Shown: piece by piece, positions 55,536 through 64,000 of the stretch | How positions within the stretch are numbered: the first letter of the stretch is position 1 | Layout of the letters: each line of letters begins with the position of its first letter | DNA from: Streptomyces sp. I6 | GTDB taxonomy: Bacteria; Actinomycetota; Actinomycetes; Streptomycetales; Streptomycetaceae | Direction: 5' to 3' | NCBI GenBank assembly: GCA_003725745.1 | Contig: RHDP01000001.1 | Span: 1,209,501 to 1,273,500 of the forward strand | DNA: 64,000 bases | Made by a program: the position numbers and the translations under genes | Notes under the pieces: generated by a model | Told to the model about the DNA's origin: nothing | The model's database searches: none | What the model saw: the letters and a program-made list of their open reading frames with translations, nothing else

Positions 55536-57092
55536 TCACGTTCCGGGCCGGCCGCCGCGCTCACCGTGCCCGCCGCGCTCACCCCGGCGCTCGAGGAACG
55601 GCTCCAGCAGCCCCGGTACCGCCCGGGAGGCGAAGTCCAGGATCTCCTGCTCGTCGGCGTCGTACACCGGGTACGCGCCGTCGCCCGCCGCCGTGGTGGC
55701 GGTCAGGGTGAGCACCCCGGCACGGCGCTGGAACCACGACTGCTTCAGGGTCCAGCCGATCACGCCGCCCCGCCGCAGCGCCACCGTGGCCCGCCGGACG
55801 GTCCCCGAGCGGGCGACCAGGTAGTCGCCGACGAGCGCGTGGCCCAGACCGCGGTACGCGTCCAGCGCCAGCAGCACCGCGAGCGGCACGGCCACCGCGC
55901 CGCACACCGCGGCGGCGTACAGCAGGACGGGCGCCAGGGACAGCCCCAGCGCGACGAGCAGCAGGACGGGCGCCAGGGCGGCGGCCAGGGCCCAGCGCAG
56001 TCTTCGGGAGCGCGCCGCGCGGGGATGCGGGACGAGCGCCGCGCTGGTCGGCGGGACCGGCTCCCGCAGCACCCGGGCCACCACGTCGCCGGCGACCGGC
56101 CCTGGCGCGGGCGGCAGCAGCGTCCGGTGCGCGGCGTTCCTGCCCTCGTCGTCCTTGACCAGGCCGGTCGCCACGGCATCCACCCGCGCGGCGCCGCACA
56201 GCCGCACTCCGAGGGGCTCGACGAGTTCCACTCCGCGCAGCCGGCGTTCCTCGATCGACAGCGAGCGGGAGGTGAGCAGCCCCCGGCGCAGCCGCAGGGT
56301 GCCGCCGGGTTCGCGCTCCAGCCGGTAGCCGAACCACATCTCCACCCAGAGGCCGAGCGCTCCGACGGCCCCCGCGGCCAGGGCCAGCGCGCCCAGCACC
56401 GCGGCCGCCCAGAGCAGCGGAGTGTCCCGGAACCGCTCGCCGACCCAGCCGGCCACCTCGGCCTGCACCCCGAACCACTGGCTCACCTGCATGACCCCGC
56501 CGACCGCGGCACCGCCGAGCAGGGGCGCGACGAAGGACACCGGCGCGTAGCGGATCCAGCGGGGGTCGAGGGTCGAGAGCACCCCGTCCCGGTCCGCCTC
56601 CGGTGCCCGGGCGGACCGCCCGGCCAGCAGCTCCCGGCGCAGGCGCTCGCCCTCGGCCCGGGAGACCGGGTCGAGCTCCAGCGTGGACTCCCCCGCGCCG
56701 GTGTGTTCTCCGGTGCCGATCCGCACCTTGACCAGGCCGAGTATCCGCAGCGGCGGAGAGGCCGTCAGATCGACGGTGCGGATGCGCTCGCGCGCCAGGG
56801 AGCGCCGTTTGACCAGCACCAGTCCGGTGCGGAGTTCGGCGCGCTCGGGTCCGATGCGGTACCGGGTGCGCCGCCAGCGGAGCCAGTCCGCGCCCGCGCC
56901 CCCGGCGACGAGCACCAGGGCCCCGGCCAGCACCCAGCCGAGCGCCTGCCACCACGGCATGCTCCCGGCGAGCCCCAGCAGCACCGGCAGCCCGGCGCCG
57001 CCCGCCACTCCCGCCATCACGGCGGCGGTGACGAGCACGGTGCGCGGGTCGAGCCGCCGCCAGCCCCCGTCCGGGCCGCCCGCGGCACTCAT
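55536..57092 (-). CDS. Bacterial PH-domain (DUF304, YdbT-like) membrane protein
   Basis: 518 residues with paired helices (VLVTAAVMAGVAGGAGLPVLLGLAG, ALGWVLAGALVLVAGGAGADWL, and more near 210-260 and 390-440) alternating with PH2 domains. DUF304 signatures: RYRIGPERAELRTGLVLVKRRSLARERIRTVDLT and RLEREPGGTLRLRRGLLTSRSLSIEERRLRGVELVEP, plus WTLKQSWFQRRAGVLTLTATTAAG near the end. ATG at 57092 overlaps the upstream partner. The pair matches the YdbS/YdbT layout; function unknown. Confidence 0.85.
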   Translation of the reverse strand: MSAAGGPDGGWRRLDPRTVLVTAAVMAGVAGGAGLPVLLGLAGSMPWWQALGWVLAGALVLVAGGAGADWLRWRRTRYRIGPERAELRTGLVLVKRRSLARERIRTVDLTASPPLRILGLVKVRIGTGEHTGAGESTLELDPVSRAEGERLRRELLAGRSARAPEADRDGVLSTLDPRWIRYAPVSFVAPLLGGAAVGGVMQVSQWFGVQAEVAGWVGERFRDTPLLWAAAVLGALALAAGAVGALGLWVEMWFGYRLEREPGGTLRLRRGLLTSRSLSIEERRLRGVELVEPLGVRLCGAARVDAVATGLVKDDEGRNAAHRTLLPPAPGPVAGDVVARVLREPVPPTSAALVPHPRAARSRRLRWALAAALAPVLLLVALGLSLAPVLLYAAAVCGAVAVPLAVLLALDAYRGLGHALVGDYLVARSGTVRRATVALRRGGVIGWTLKQSWFQRRAGVLTLTATTAAGDGAYPVYDADEQEILDFASRAVPGLLEPFLERRGERGGHGERGGRPGT

Positions 57093-57613
57093 GTGGCGTC
57101 CCCGGGGGTGGCCTGGGTGATCCGCGTGAGCCGCTCGGCCAGTGCGGCCGCGACCTCGTGGTCCAGGCCCTCGATCCTGAGCGCGCCCTTGGCGGAGGCG
57201 GTGGTGACGCTGACCGAGGCCAGCCGGAAGAACTGTTCCAGCGGGCCGCGTATGGTGTCGACGGTCTGGATCCGGGACATCGGGGCGATCCGCCACTCCT
57301 GCCAGAGGGCGCCCGTGCGGAGGTACACGGCCTCGTCCGTGATCTCCCAGCGGTGCACCCGGTACCACCAGGACGGGAGGAGGACCGTGCCGGCCAGTCC
57401 GAGGACCGCCAGGGCCCCGGCCGCGTACCGCAGCCAGGTCCCGGCGGGTCCGGCGAACGCGCCCAGGGCCGCGAGCACCGACACCGGCACGGCCGTCGTC
57501 AGCAGGCACCGGGCCCGCCACCACCGGACGGCCCGTGCGTTCAGCGTGTTCCTCGGCGGCCTCAGCCGGACGGCGCCCTCCCCCGGCCCCTCCCCGGGCA
57601 GCTCCCCCGTCAT
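57089..57613 (-). CDS. PH-domain (YdbS-like) membrane protein
   Basis: 174 residues. Two helices (CLLTTAVPVSVLAALGAFAG and YAAGALAVLGLAGTVLLPSWWY) precede a DUF304/PH2 domain: VHRWEITDEAVYLRTGALWQEWRIAPMSRIQTVDTIRGPLEQFFRLASVSVTTASAKG. Stop overlaps the start of the larger YdbT-like gene (ATGA). It follows pgi by 13 bases on the same strand, so it may be read from the pgi message. Confidence 0.88.
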   Translation of the reverse strand: MTGELPGEGPGEGAVRLRPPRNTLNARAVRWWRARCLLTTAVPVSVLAALGAFAGPAGTWLRYAAGALAVLGLAGTVLLPSWWYRVHRWEITDEAVYLRTGALWQEWRIAPMSRIQTVDTIRGPLEQFFRLASVSVTTASAKGALRIEGLDHEVAAALAERLTRITQATPGDAT

Positions 57614-57626
57614 CGGATCGCCGCCC

Positions 57627-59291
57627 CTACGCCCCGCCGCCCAGCGGGCTCCGGCCGCGCAGGGTGCGGTACGCGGACACCAGCGCGGCCGTGGAACTGT
57701 CGAGGTCGTCGCCGCCGCGGCCTTCGGTGAGCACCGGCTCCAGGCGCTTGGCCAGGACCTTGCCGAGTTCGACGCCCCACTGGTCGAAGGAGTCGATGTT
57801 CCAGACGGCGCCCTGGACGAACACCTTGTGCTCGTAGAGCGCGACGAGCTGGCCGAGCACGGAGGGCGTCAGCTTTCCCGCGAGGATCGTCGTGGTGGGG
57901 TGGTTGCCGCGGAACGTCTTGTGCGGCACCAGTTCCTCGGGCACGCCCTCCGCCCGCACCTCCTCCGGGGTCTTGCCGAAGGCCAGCGCCTGGGTCTGGG
58001 CGAAGAAGTTGGCCATCAGCAGGTCGTGGTGGCCCGCCGGTCCCGGTGGCAGCTCGTCGACGGGATCGGCGAAGCCGATGAGGTCGGCCGGGATGAGCTT
58101 GGTGCCCTGGTGGATCAACTGGTAGTAGGCGTGCTGCCCGTTGGTGCCCGGGGTGCCCCAGACGACGGGGCCCGTCTGCCAGTCGACGGGCTCGCCCTCG
58201 CGGTCGACGGACTTGCCGTTCGACTCCATGTCCAACTGCTGGAGATACGCGGTGAACTTGCTCAGATAGTGCGAGTACGGCAGGACCGCGTGCGACTGGG
58301 CGTCGAGGAAGTCGCCGTACCAGATGCCGAGGAGGCCCATCAGCATCGGCGCGTTCTTCTCCGGCGGCGCCGTGCGGAAGTGCTCGTCGACGAGGTGGAA
58401 CCCGTCCAGCATCTCGCGGAAGCGCTCCGGGCCGATGGCGATCATCAGCGACAGCCCGATGGCCGAGTCGTAGGAGTAGCGGCCGCCGACCCAGTCCCAG
58501 AACTCGAACATGTTGGCGACGTCGATACCGAAGCCGGCGACCTTGTCCGCGTTGGTGGACAGCGCGACGAAGTGCCTGGCCACGGCTTCCTGGCCCGCGC
58601 CGAGCCCGGTCAGGAGCCACTCGCGGGCCGTGGTGGCGTTGGTGATGGTCTCGACGGTGGTGAACGTCTTGGAGGCGATGACGAACAGCGTCTCCGCGGG
58701 GTCGAGGTCGCGGACCGCCTCGTGCAGATCGGCCCCGTCCACGTTCGAGACGAAGCGGAAGGCCAGGTCGCGTGAGGTGTAGGCGCGCAGCGCCTCGTAG
58801 GCCATCGCGGGGCCGAGGTCGGAGCCGCCGATACCGATGTTGACGACGTTCCTGATGGGCCTGCCGGTGTGCCCGGTCCAGCGGCCAGAACGGACCTGCT
58901 CGGCGAACGCGCTCATCTTGTCGAGCACGGCGTGCACGGCCGGTACGACGTTCTCGCCGTCGACCTCGATGACCGCGTCGCGGGGCGCGCGGAGTGCGAG
59001 GTGCAGCACCGCCCGGTTCTCCGTGATGTTGATCTTCTCTCCGCGGAACATGGCGTCCCGCAGCCCGGCGACCCCGGTGGCGGCGGCGAGGTCCCGCAGC
59101 AGCGCCAGCGTCTCGTCGGTCACCCGGTGCTTGGAGTAGTCGAGGTGCAGATCGCCGGCCCTCAGGGTGTACCGGCTGCCGCGCCCGGGATCCGCGGCGA
59201 ACAGCTCCCGCAGATGCGTGTCCGCCATCTGCTCACGGTGCTTGGTCAGAGCAGCCCATTCGGGCCTCCGGTTGAGCCGGATTGCGTTCAT
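57627..59291 (-). CDS. pgi: Glucose-6-phosphate isomerase
   Basis: Interconverts glucose-6- and fructose-6-phosphate, linking the glycolytic and pentose phosphate genes around it. 554 residues. Signatures: [56 protein letters not shown] and [16 protein letters not shown] at 59291 is chosen since [18 protein letters not shown] is the family N-terminus. The hairpin at 59398-59447 insulates it from rbpA. Confidence 0.97.
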   Translation of the reverse strand: MNAIRLNRRPEWAALTKHREQMADTHLRELFAADPGRGSRYTLRAGDLHLDYSKHRVTDETLALLRDLAAATGVAGLRDAMFRGEKINITENRAVLHLALRAPRDAVIEVDGENVVPAVHAVLDKMSAFAEQVRSGRWTGHTGRPIRNVVNIGIGGSDLGPAMAYEALRAYTSRDLAFRFVSNVDGADLHEAVRDLDPAETLFVIASKTFTTVETITNATTAREWLLTGLGAGQEAVARHFVALSTNADKVAGFGIDVANMFEFWDWVGGRYSYDSAIGLSLMIAIGPERFREMLDGFHLVDEHFRTAPPEKNAPMLMGLLGIWYGDFLDAQSHAVLPYSHYLSKFTAYLQQLDMESNGKSVDREGEPVDWQTGPVVWGTPGTNGQHAYYQLIHQGTKLIPADLIGFADPVDELPPGPAGHHDLLMANFFAQTQALAFGKTPEEVRAEGVPEELVPHKTFRGNHPTTTILAGKLTPSVLGQLVALYEHKVFVQGAVWNIDSFDQWGVELGKVLAKRLEPVLTEGRGGDDLDSSTAALVSAYRTLRGRSPLGGGA

Positions 59292-59397
59292 CTTCAGCCC
59301 ACTTCTTCTCGTACCTGACTGCGTGCCCCGCTGCCCCACCAACCTAGTTGATCGGAACGGCGCCGACGCGACGCAACGGCGTGCGGGCGGAACGCAT

Positions 59398-59447
59398 CGG
59401 GCCCGGCCGGCGGCGGAATCCTGGGATTCCGCCGCCGGCCGGGCCCG
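59398..59447. terminator. Very strong hairpin between rbpA and pgi
   Basis: A perfect 24-bp inverted repeat around TG. The arm starts CGGGCCCGGCCGGCGGCGGA and goes on ATCC. It lies 12 bases past the rbpA stop on the minus strand. With no mismatch it is the longest perfect stem I saw in the window. Confidence 0.9.
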
Positions 59448-59458
59448 GTGTCAGCTGC

Positions 59459-59793
59459 TCAGATCTCGCCCCGGAGCTTCGCGAGCGCCTCGGCGAGGAT
59501 CGCCTCGCCGTCCGCGTCGCTGCGCCGCTCGCGCACATAGGCGAGGTGCGTCTTGTACGGCTCGGTGCGCGGGGGTCCGGCGGGTTGTCCCGGTCCTGGC
59601 CGGCCGGGAACCCGCAGCGCGGGCAGTCCCAGCTGTCCGGAACCTGTGCGTCACTGGCGAAGCTCGGCTGAGTCTCGTGCCCGTTCGAGCACCAGAAGGA
59701 GATGCGGAGACGCGGTGCGGACTCGCCCCGCTCGGCCTCCCCCATCGGCCCCGCGCCGACCCGGCTTCCCCGGATCGCGTTGCCACTTGCCAC
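59459..59793 (-). CDS. rbpA: RNA polymerase-binding protein RbpA (one apparent -1 frameshift)
   Basis: Actinobacterial transcription factor that binds RNA polymerase and the principal sigma factor. GTG at 59793: VASGNAIRGSRVGAGPMGEAERGESAPRLRISFWCSNGHETQPSFA. The zinc/structural cysteines are in FWCSNGH and WDCPRCGFPAGQDRDNPPDP. One C is missing from a run near 59573. The other frame continues RTEPYKTHLAYVRERRSDADGEAILAEALAKLRGEI. Corrected length 111 residues. Ribosome site GGGAG upstream. Confidence 0.95.
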
Positions 59794-59902
59794 GGTTGTA
59801 ACTCCCTGCGTGATGGTGCTCGAGGATGCCCCAGTCTACGTAAGGCCCAACGCTCGTCCAGTGATTGGAGTTACACCCCACCCCCGGGACGCTCTCGGTG
59901 GG

Positions 59903-60139
59903 TCAGCCGCCCAGCTTCATCAGCAGAGCAAGTACGACAATGCACGCGAACCACATCAGACCGACCACGATCGTGATGCGGTCCAGGTTGCGCTCGGCGA
60001 CCGAGGAGCCGCCGACGGACGACTGCATGCCGCCACCGAACATGTCGGAGAGGCCGCCGCCCTTCCCCTTGTGCATCAGCACCAGCAGCATCAGCAGCAG
60101 GCTGAAGACGATCAGGGCGATCGAGAACCCCATAACCAC
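59903..60139 (-). CDS. secG: Preprotein translocase subunit SecG
   Basis: 78 residues, two membrane helices (FSIALIVFSLLLMLLVLMHKGKGGGLSDMFGGG and ITIVVGLMWFACIVVLALLMKLGG). The GKGGGLSDMFGG loop is the SecG hallmark. The start may be ATG 60139 or the ATG two codons later. It follows tpiA by 183 bases that include hairpins near 60195-60228 and 60274-60304, so it may have its own promoter. Confidence 0.95.
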   Translation of the reverse strand: MVMGFSIALIVFSLLLMLLVLMHKGKGGGLSDMFGGGMQSSVGGSSVAERNLDRITIVVGLMWFACIVVLALLMKLGG

Positions 60140-60322
60140 GGCTGGACCAACTTCCTCGGACGAACGAATTCAGACTGAACAACTGATCAGGAGAACGGGG
60201 GCCGGGCCCGCAGGCCTCGGCCCCCGCAAGCGTACGACGAGGTTACCCATTTCCACGACCCTCGCCGCGGACGAACCCCCTCACCGAAGGTGACGAGGGG
60301 GTGGCCCGGCGCTACCTTCCGC

Positions 60323-61099
60323 TCACTGGTCCCGGAAGCGCACGATCTTGACGAACTCGTCCACGTCGAGGGACGCGCCGCCGACCAGGGCGCCGTCGAC
60401 GTCGGGCTGCGCCATGATCGCCGCGACGTTGCCCGACTTCACCGAGCCGCCGTACTGGATCCGGACCTTGTCGGCCACCGCCTGGCCGTACAGCTCGGCG
60501 AGCCGGCCGCGGATGGCCCCGCAGACCTCCTGGGCGTCCTCGGGGGTGGCGACCTCGCCGGTGCCGATGGCCCAGACCGGCTCGTAGGCGATCACCAGGG
60601 TCTCGGCCTGCTCGGCGGTGACGTCCTTCAGGCCGCCGTCGACCTGGTTCAGCGTGTACTGGACCTGCTGGCCGGCCTTGCGGACGTCGAGGCCTTCGCC
60701 GACGCAGAGGATCGGGGTCAGACCGTGCCGGAACGCGGCCTTCACCTTGGCGTTGCACAGCTCGTCGGACTCGGCGTGGTACTGGCGTCGCTCCGAGTGG
60801 CCGACGACCGCGTAGGTGCACTTCAGCTTCGCGAGCATGGTGCCGGAGATCTCACCGGTGTAAGCGCCGGAGTCGTGCGCCGAGAGGTCCTGGGCGCCGT
60901 AGGTGATCTTCAGCTTGTCGCCGTCCACCAGGGTCTGCACGGAGCGCAGATCGGTGAAGGGGGGCAGGACCGCGACGTCCACGGCGTCGTAGTCCTTGTC
61001 GGTGAGCGCGAAGGCGAGCTTCTGGACGTGGGCGATGGCCTCGAGGTGGTTGAGGTTCATCTTCCAGTTGCCCGCCATCAGCGGGGTACGGGTGCTCAT
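60323..61099 (-). CDS. tpiA: Triosephosphate isomerase
   Basis: 258 residues. Active-site Lys in [15 protein letters not shown], His in [18 protein letters not shown], and Glu in [25 protein letters not shown]. The phosphate loop [13 protein letters not shown] is complete. ATG at 61099 is 7 bases after the pgk stop, so the two are co-translated. Confidence 0.97.
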   Translation of the reverse strand: MSTRTPLMAGNWKMNLNHLEAIAHVQKLAFALTDKDYDAVDVAVLPPFTDLRSVQTLVDGDKLKITYGAQDLSAHDSGAYTGEISGTMLAKLKCTYAVVGHSERRQYHAESDELCNAKVKAAFRHGLTPILCVGEGLDVRKAGQQVQYTLNQVDGGLKDVTAEQAETLVIAYEPVWAIGTGEVATPEDAQEVCGAIRGRLAELYGQAVADKVRIQYGGSVKSGNVAAIMAQPDVDGALVGGASLDVDEFVKIVRFRDQ

Positions 61100-61106
61100 G
61101 TGGGGT

Positions 61107-62318
61107 TCAGTCCTCCAGTGCGGCGAGGCCGGGAAGGGTCTTGCCCTCGAGGTACTCGAGGCTCGCCCCGCCCCCGGTCGAGATGTGGCCGAATGCGTTT
61201 TCGTCGAAGCCCAGGGTGCGGACCGCGGCGGCCGAGTCGCCGCCGCCGACGACGGTGAAGGCCGTGCTGTCCACGAGTGCCTGGGCGATGGATCGGGTGC
61301 CGCCGGCGAAGTCGGGGTGCTCGAAGACGCCCAGCGGGCCGTTCCAGAACACCGTGGCGGCATCGGCGATCCTGGACGCGTACAGCTCGCGCGTCTTCGG
61401 GCCGATGTCCAGCCCCTCCCGGTCGGCGGGGATGGCGTCGGCGTCCACCGTGCTGTGCTCGGCGGGCGCCTTGGTCGTGAGGTCCGGGAACTCGGCCGCG
61501 GCCACCACGTCGACCGGCAGCACCAGCTCGACGCCGTTCTTCGCGGCCCGCTCCAGGTACTCCTTCACCACCGGGACCTGGTCCTCCTGGAGCAGGGAGG
61601 TGCCGACCTCGTGGCCCTGGGCCTTGAGGAAGGTGTACGCCATGCCACCGCCGATCAGCAGGCGGTCGGCCTTGCCGAGCAGCGAGTCGATCACGGCGAG
61701 CTTGTCCGAGACCTTGGCGCCGCCGAGGACGACCGCGTACGGCCGCTTGACGTCCTCGGTGAGCTTCCGCAGCACGGCCACCTCGGCGGTGATGAGGTAG
61801 CCGGCGGCGTGCGGCAGCCGGGCCGGGAGGTCGTACACCGAGGCGTGCTTGCGGTGGACGGCCCCGAAGCCGTCGCCGACGTACAGGTCCGCGAGGGAGG
61901 CGAGCTGGTCGGCGAAGGCGCCGCGCTCGGCGTCGTCCTTGGACGTCTCCCCGGCGTTGAAGCGCAGGTTCTCCAGGACGGCGACGTCGCCGTCGCCGAG
62001 GCCGGTGACGGTCGCCCGGGCGGACTCGCCGACCGTGTCGGTCGCGAACGCCACCCCCGCGCCGAGCAGTTCACCGAGCCGGGCGGCGGCCGGGGCGAGG
62101 GAGAAGGCCGGGTCGGGGGCACCCTTCGGGCGGCCGAGGTGCGAGGCGACGACGACCCGCGCGCCCGCGCCGGCCAGAGCCTTCACGGTCGGCAGCACGG
62201 CGCGGATACGGCCGTCGTCGGTGATCGTGGTGCCGTCGAGCGGCACGTTCAGGTCGGCGCGGACGAAGACCCGCTTGCCGGAGACGCCTTCGGCGAGGAG
62301 TTCGTCGATCGTCTTCAT
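61107..62318 (-). CDS. pgk: Phosphoglycerate kinase
   Basis: 403 residues. Substrate site: [31 protein letters not shown]. Other motifs: [34 protein letters not shown] and [17 protein letters not shown] at 62318 with GGAGCCACCAAGC upstream. It follows gap by 111 bases containing a long hairpin. Confidence 0.97.
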   Translation of the reverse strand: MKTIDELLAEGVSGKRVFVRADLNVPLDGTTITDDGRIRAVLPTVKALAGAGARVVVASHLGRPKGAPDPAFSLAPAAARLGELLGAGVAFATDTVGESARATVTGLGDGDVAVLENLRFNAGETSKDDAERGAFADQLASLADLYVGDGFGAVHRKHASVYDLPARLPHAAGYLITAEVAVLRKLTEDVKRPYAVVLGGAKVSDKLAVIDSLLGKADRLLIGGGMAYTFLKAQGHEVGTSLLQEDQVPVVKEYLERAAKNGVELVLPVDVVAAAEFPDLTTKAPAEHSTVDADAIPADREGLDIGPKTRELYASRIADAATVFWNGPLGVFEHPDFAGGTRSIAQALVDSTAFTVVGGGDSAAAVRTLGFDENAFGHISTGGGASLEYLEGKTLPGLAALED

Positions 62319-62356
62319 GCTTGGTGGCTCCTAGAGGGTGGTCGGGGACAAGCGAC

Positions 62357-62394
62357 AGGGCCCGCGCAGCGCGCCGTTGCGCTGCCCGAGCCCT
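62357..62394. terminator. Hairpin between gap and pgk
   Basis: Arms of 16 bases pair at 14 positions (AGGGCCCGCGCAGCGC with GCGCTGCCCGAGCCCT) around GCCGTT. In an operon gap-pgk-tpiA it may be a partial terminator or RNA-stabilising structure that sets the ratio of gap to pgk message. Confidence 0.6.
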
Positions 62395-62429
62395 GCTCCG
62401 CTCACATCAGGGTGCTGGCCGGCCGGTGA

Positions 62430-63446
<1,017 letters not shown>

Positions 63447-63627
63447 TCAGTGGTACGCCGGTTTCGACACCGGCGAGCTGATATGGGATGTCCCCGACCG
63501 CTTACGACCCTACCTCCCCGGGGCAGCCGGAGCGGCATCGAGCACGCCCCCGGATCGAGCCGAAAACCGGCGGCCCGCACCTACCGGCAAGTACGGGCCA
63601 CCGGCGTCTTTCGGCGGCTACACAGGG

Positions 63628-64000
63628 TCAGCGCCGGATCGCGGCGAGCGCCTCGGCGACCAGGGCGGCGCGGTCCTCGGGCGCGGTGACGTGCTCCAGG
63701 CCGAAGCCCAGCAGGACCGTGTCGGCAGTGGTGACGGCCGCGTACGAGACGAACAGCTCACCTGTGCGCGCCCAGTCACCTCCGAGCACGGGACTGCCCT
63801 CGGGCGCCCCCGGGGTGGTCCAGGGGCCGAGCGAGGTCTCGAAGCCCTCGATCTCCTTCTCCGAGCCCCCGGCGACCAGGGCCGCGTCGTCGGCGAACAC
63901 CCCGCGTCCGCCGCTACCCGGATCGGTGACGTAGGCGAGTGACAGCTCCACTTCCCTGCCCGCGTAGGCGCTCAGGTCGAAGGAGACCTGCTTCCAGCCG
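63628..64000 (-). CDS. C-terminal part of a zinc carboxypeptidase-like (M14) protein
   Basis: The frame is open to the window edge, reading GWKQVSFDLSAYAGREVELSLAYVTDPGSGGRGVFADDAALVAG and stopping after AEALAAIRR. This is the beta-sandwich (immune-inhibitor/carboxypeptidase-associated) tail found in secreted M14 metallopeptidases of streptomycetes. From memory such a gene follows gap in S. coelicolor. The catalytic domain lies outside the window, so the family call rests on this domain plus synteny. Confidence 0.6.
   Translation of the reverse strand, partial: GWKQVSFDLSAYAGREVELSLAYVTDPGSGGRGVFADDAALVAGGSEKEIEGFETSLGPWTTPGAPEGSPVLGGDWARTGELFVSYAAVTTADTVLLGFGLEHVTAPEDRAALVAEALAAIRR

Noticed and set aside
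59794-59902. A sigma-R type promoter before rbpA, as known in S. coelicolor
   Set aside because: I could not find a GGGAAT-like box with GTT at the right spacing upstream of the GTG.

Overview
The window is a piece of a very GC-rich actinobacterial chromosome, almost certainly Streptomyces. The evidence is the strong G/C third-position bias, GTG starts, ATGA/GTGA gene overlaps, RbpA, an actinobacterial-type dapD, OpcA, an LAxTG sortase substrate, and a gene order that, from memory, follows the S. coelicolor chromosome from about SCO1847 to SCO1948. No tRNA, rRNA, CRISPR array or prophage was seen.

Layout. (1) 1-10158: late cobalamin synthesis and corrin handling (cobD, cobQ, an I/D-type chelatase, cobO, cobB, a CobE/CbiG-C protein, a CbiX-like protein, cobC), with a ZIP-type metal transporter on the opposite strand. 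(2) 10453-12941: a terminator, an LAxTG-anchored surface protein and an amidohydrolase. (3) 13520-16899: the ectABCD ectoine/hydroxyectoine operon, closed by a strong hairpin. (4) 16977-24402: a worn accessory stretch holding an Old-Yellow-Enzyme tail fused to a MarR-family reading frame, a class-V aminotransferase beheaded next to an IS605-type element with intact tnpA and tnpB, IclR and GNAT genes, a class B penicillin-binding protein, and a permease collapsed to its two ends. (5) 24920-30352: a double TerD protein, two uncharacterised proteins and a secreted EEP-family nuclease/phosphatase. (6) 30917-34337: dapA, dapD, a small secreted protein, and a translationally coupled SMR efflux/TetR pair with an operator on the start codon. 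(7) 34979-41810: the sufR-B-D-Rieske-C-S-U-DUF59 Fe-S assembly operon with a SufR-type operator and a candidate iron box. (8) 42063-47487: an ABC exporter, ctaA, an amidohydrolase and ctaB. (9) 47841-64000: central carbon metabolism (tkt-tal-zwf-opcA-pgl; pgi; gap-pgk-tpiA-secG), with rbpA, a poly-gamma-glutamate-hydrolase-like protein, a PH-domain membrane pair and the tail of a zinc carboxypeptidase.

The most important caution is that thirteen genes, several of them housekeeping, carry fourteen breaks that are each repaired by adding back exactly one base, mostly in C/G runs or CCGG contexts. I read these as assembly or base-calling deletions, not as biology, and annotate the genes across the breaks. 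The truncated aminotransferase, the Old-Yellow-Enzyme tail and the permease remnant cannot be repaired that way and look like real decay. I found no clearly new multi-gene system. The freshest observations are the intact TnpB with a predictable guide next to its damaged target gene, palindromic elements inside ectC and sufD, the double SufR/iron-box control region, and the SMR/TetR operator.
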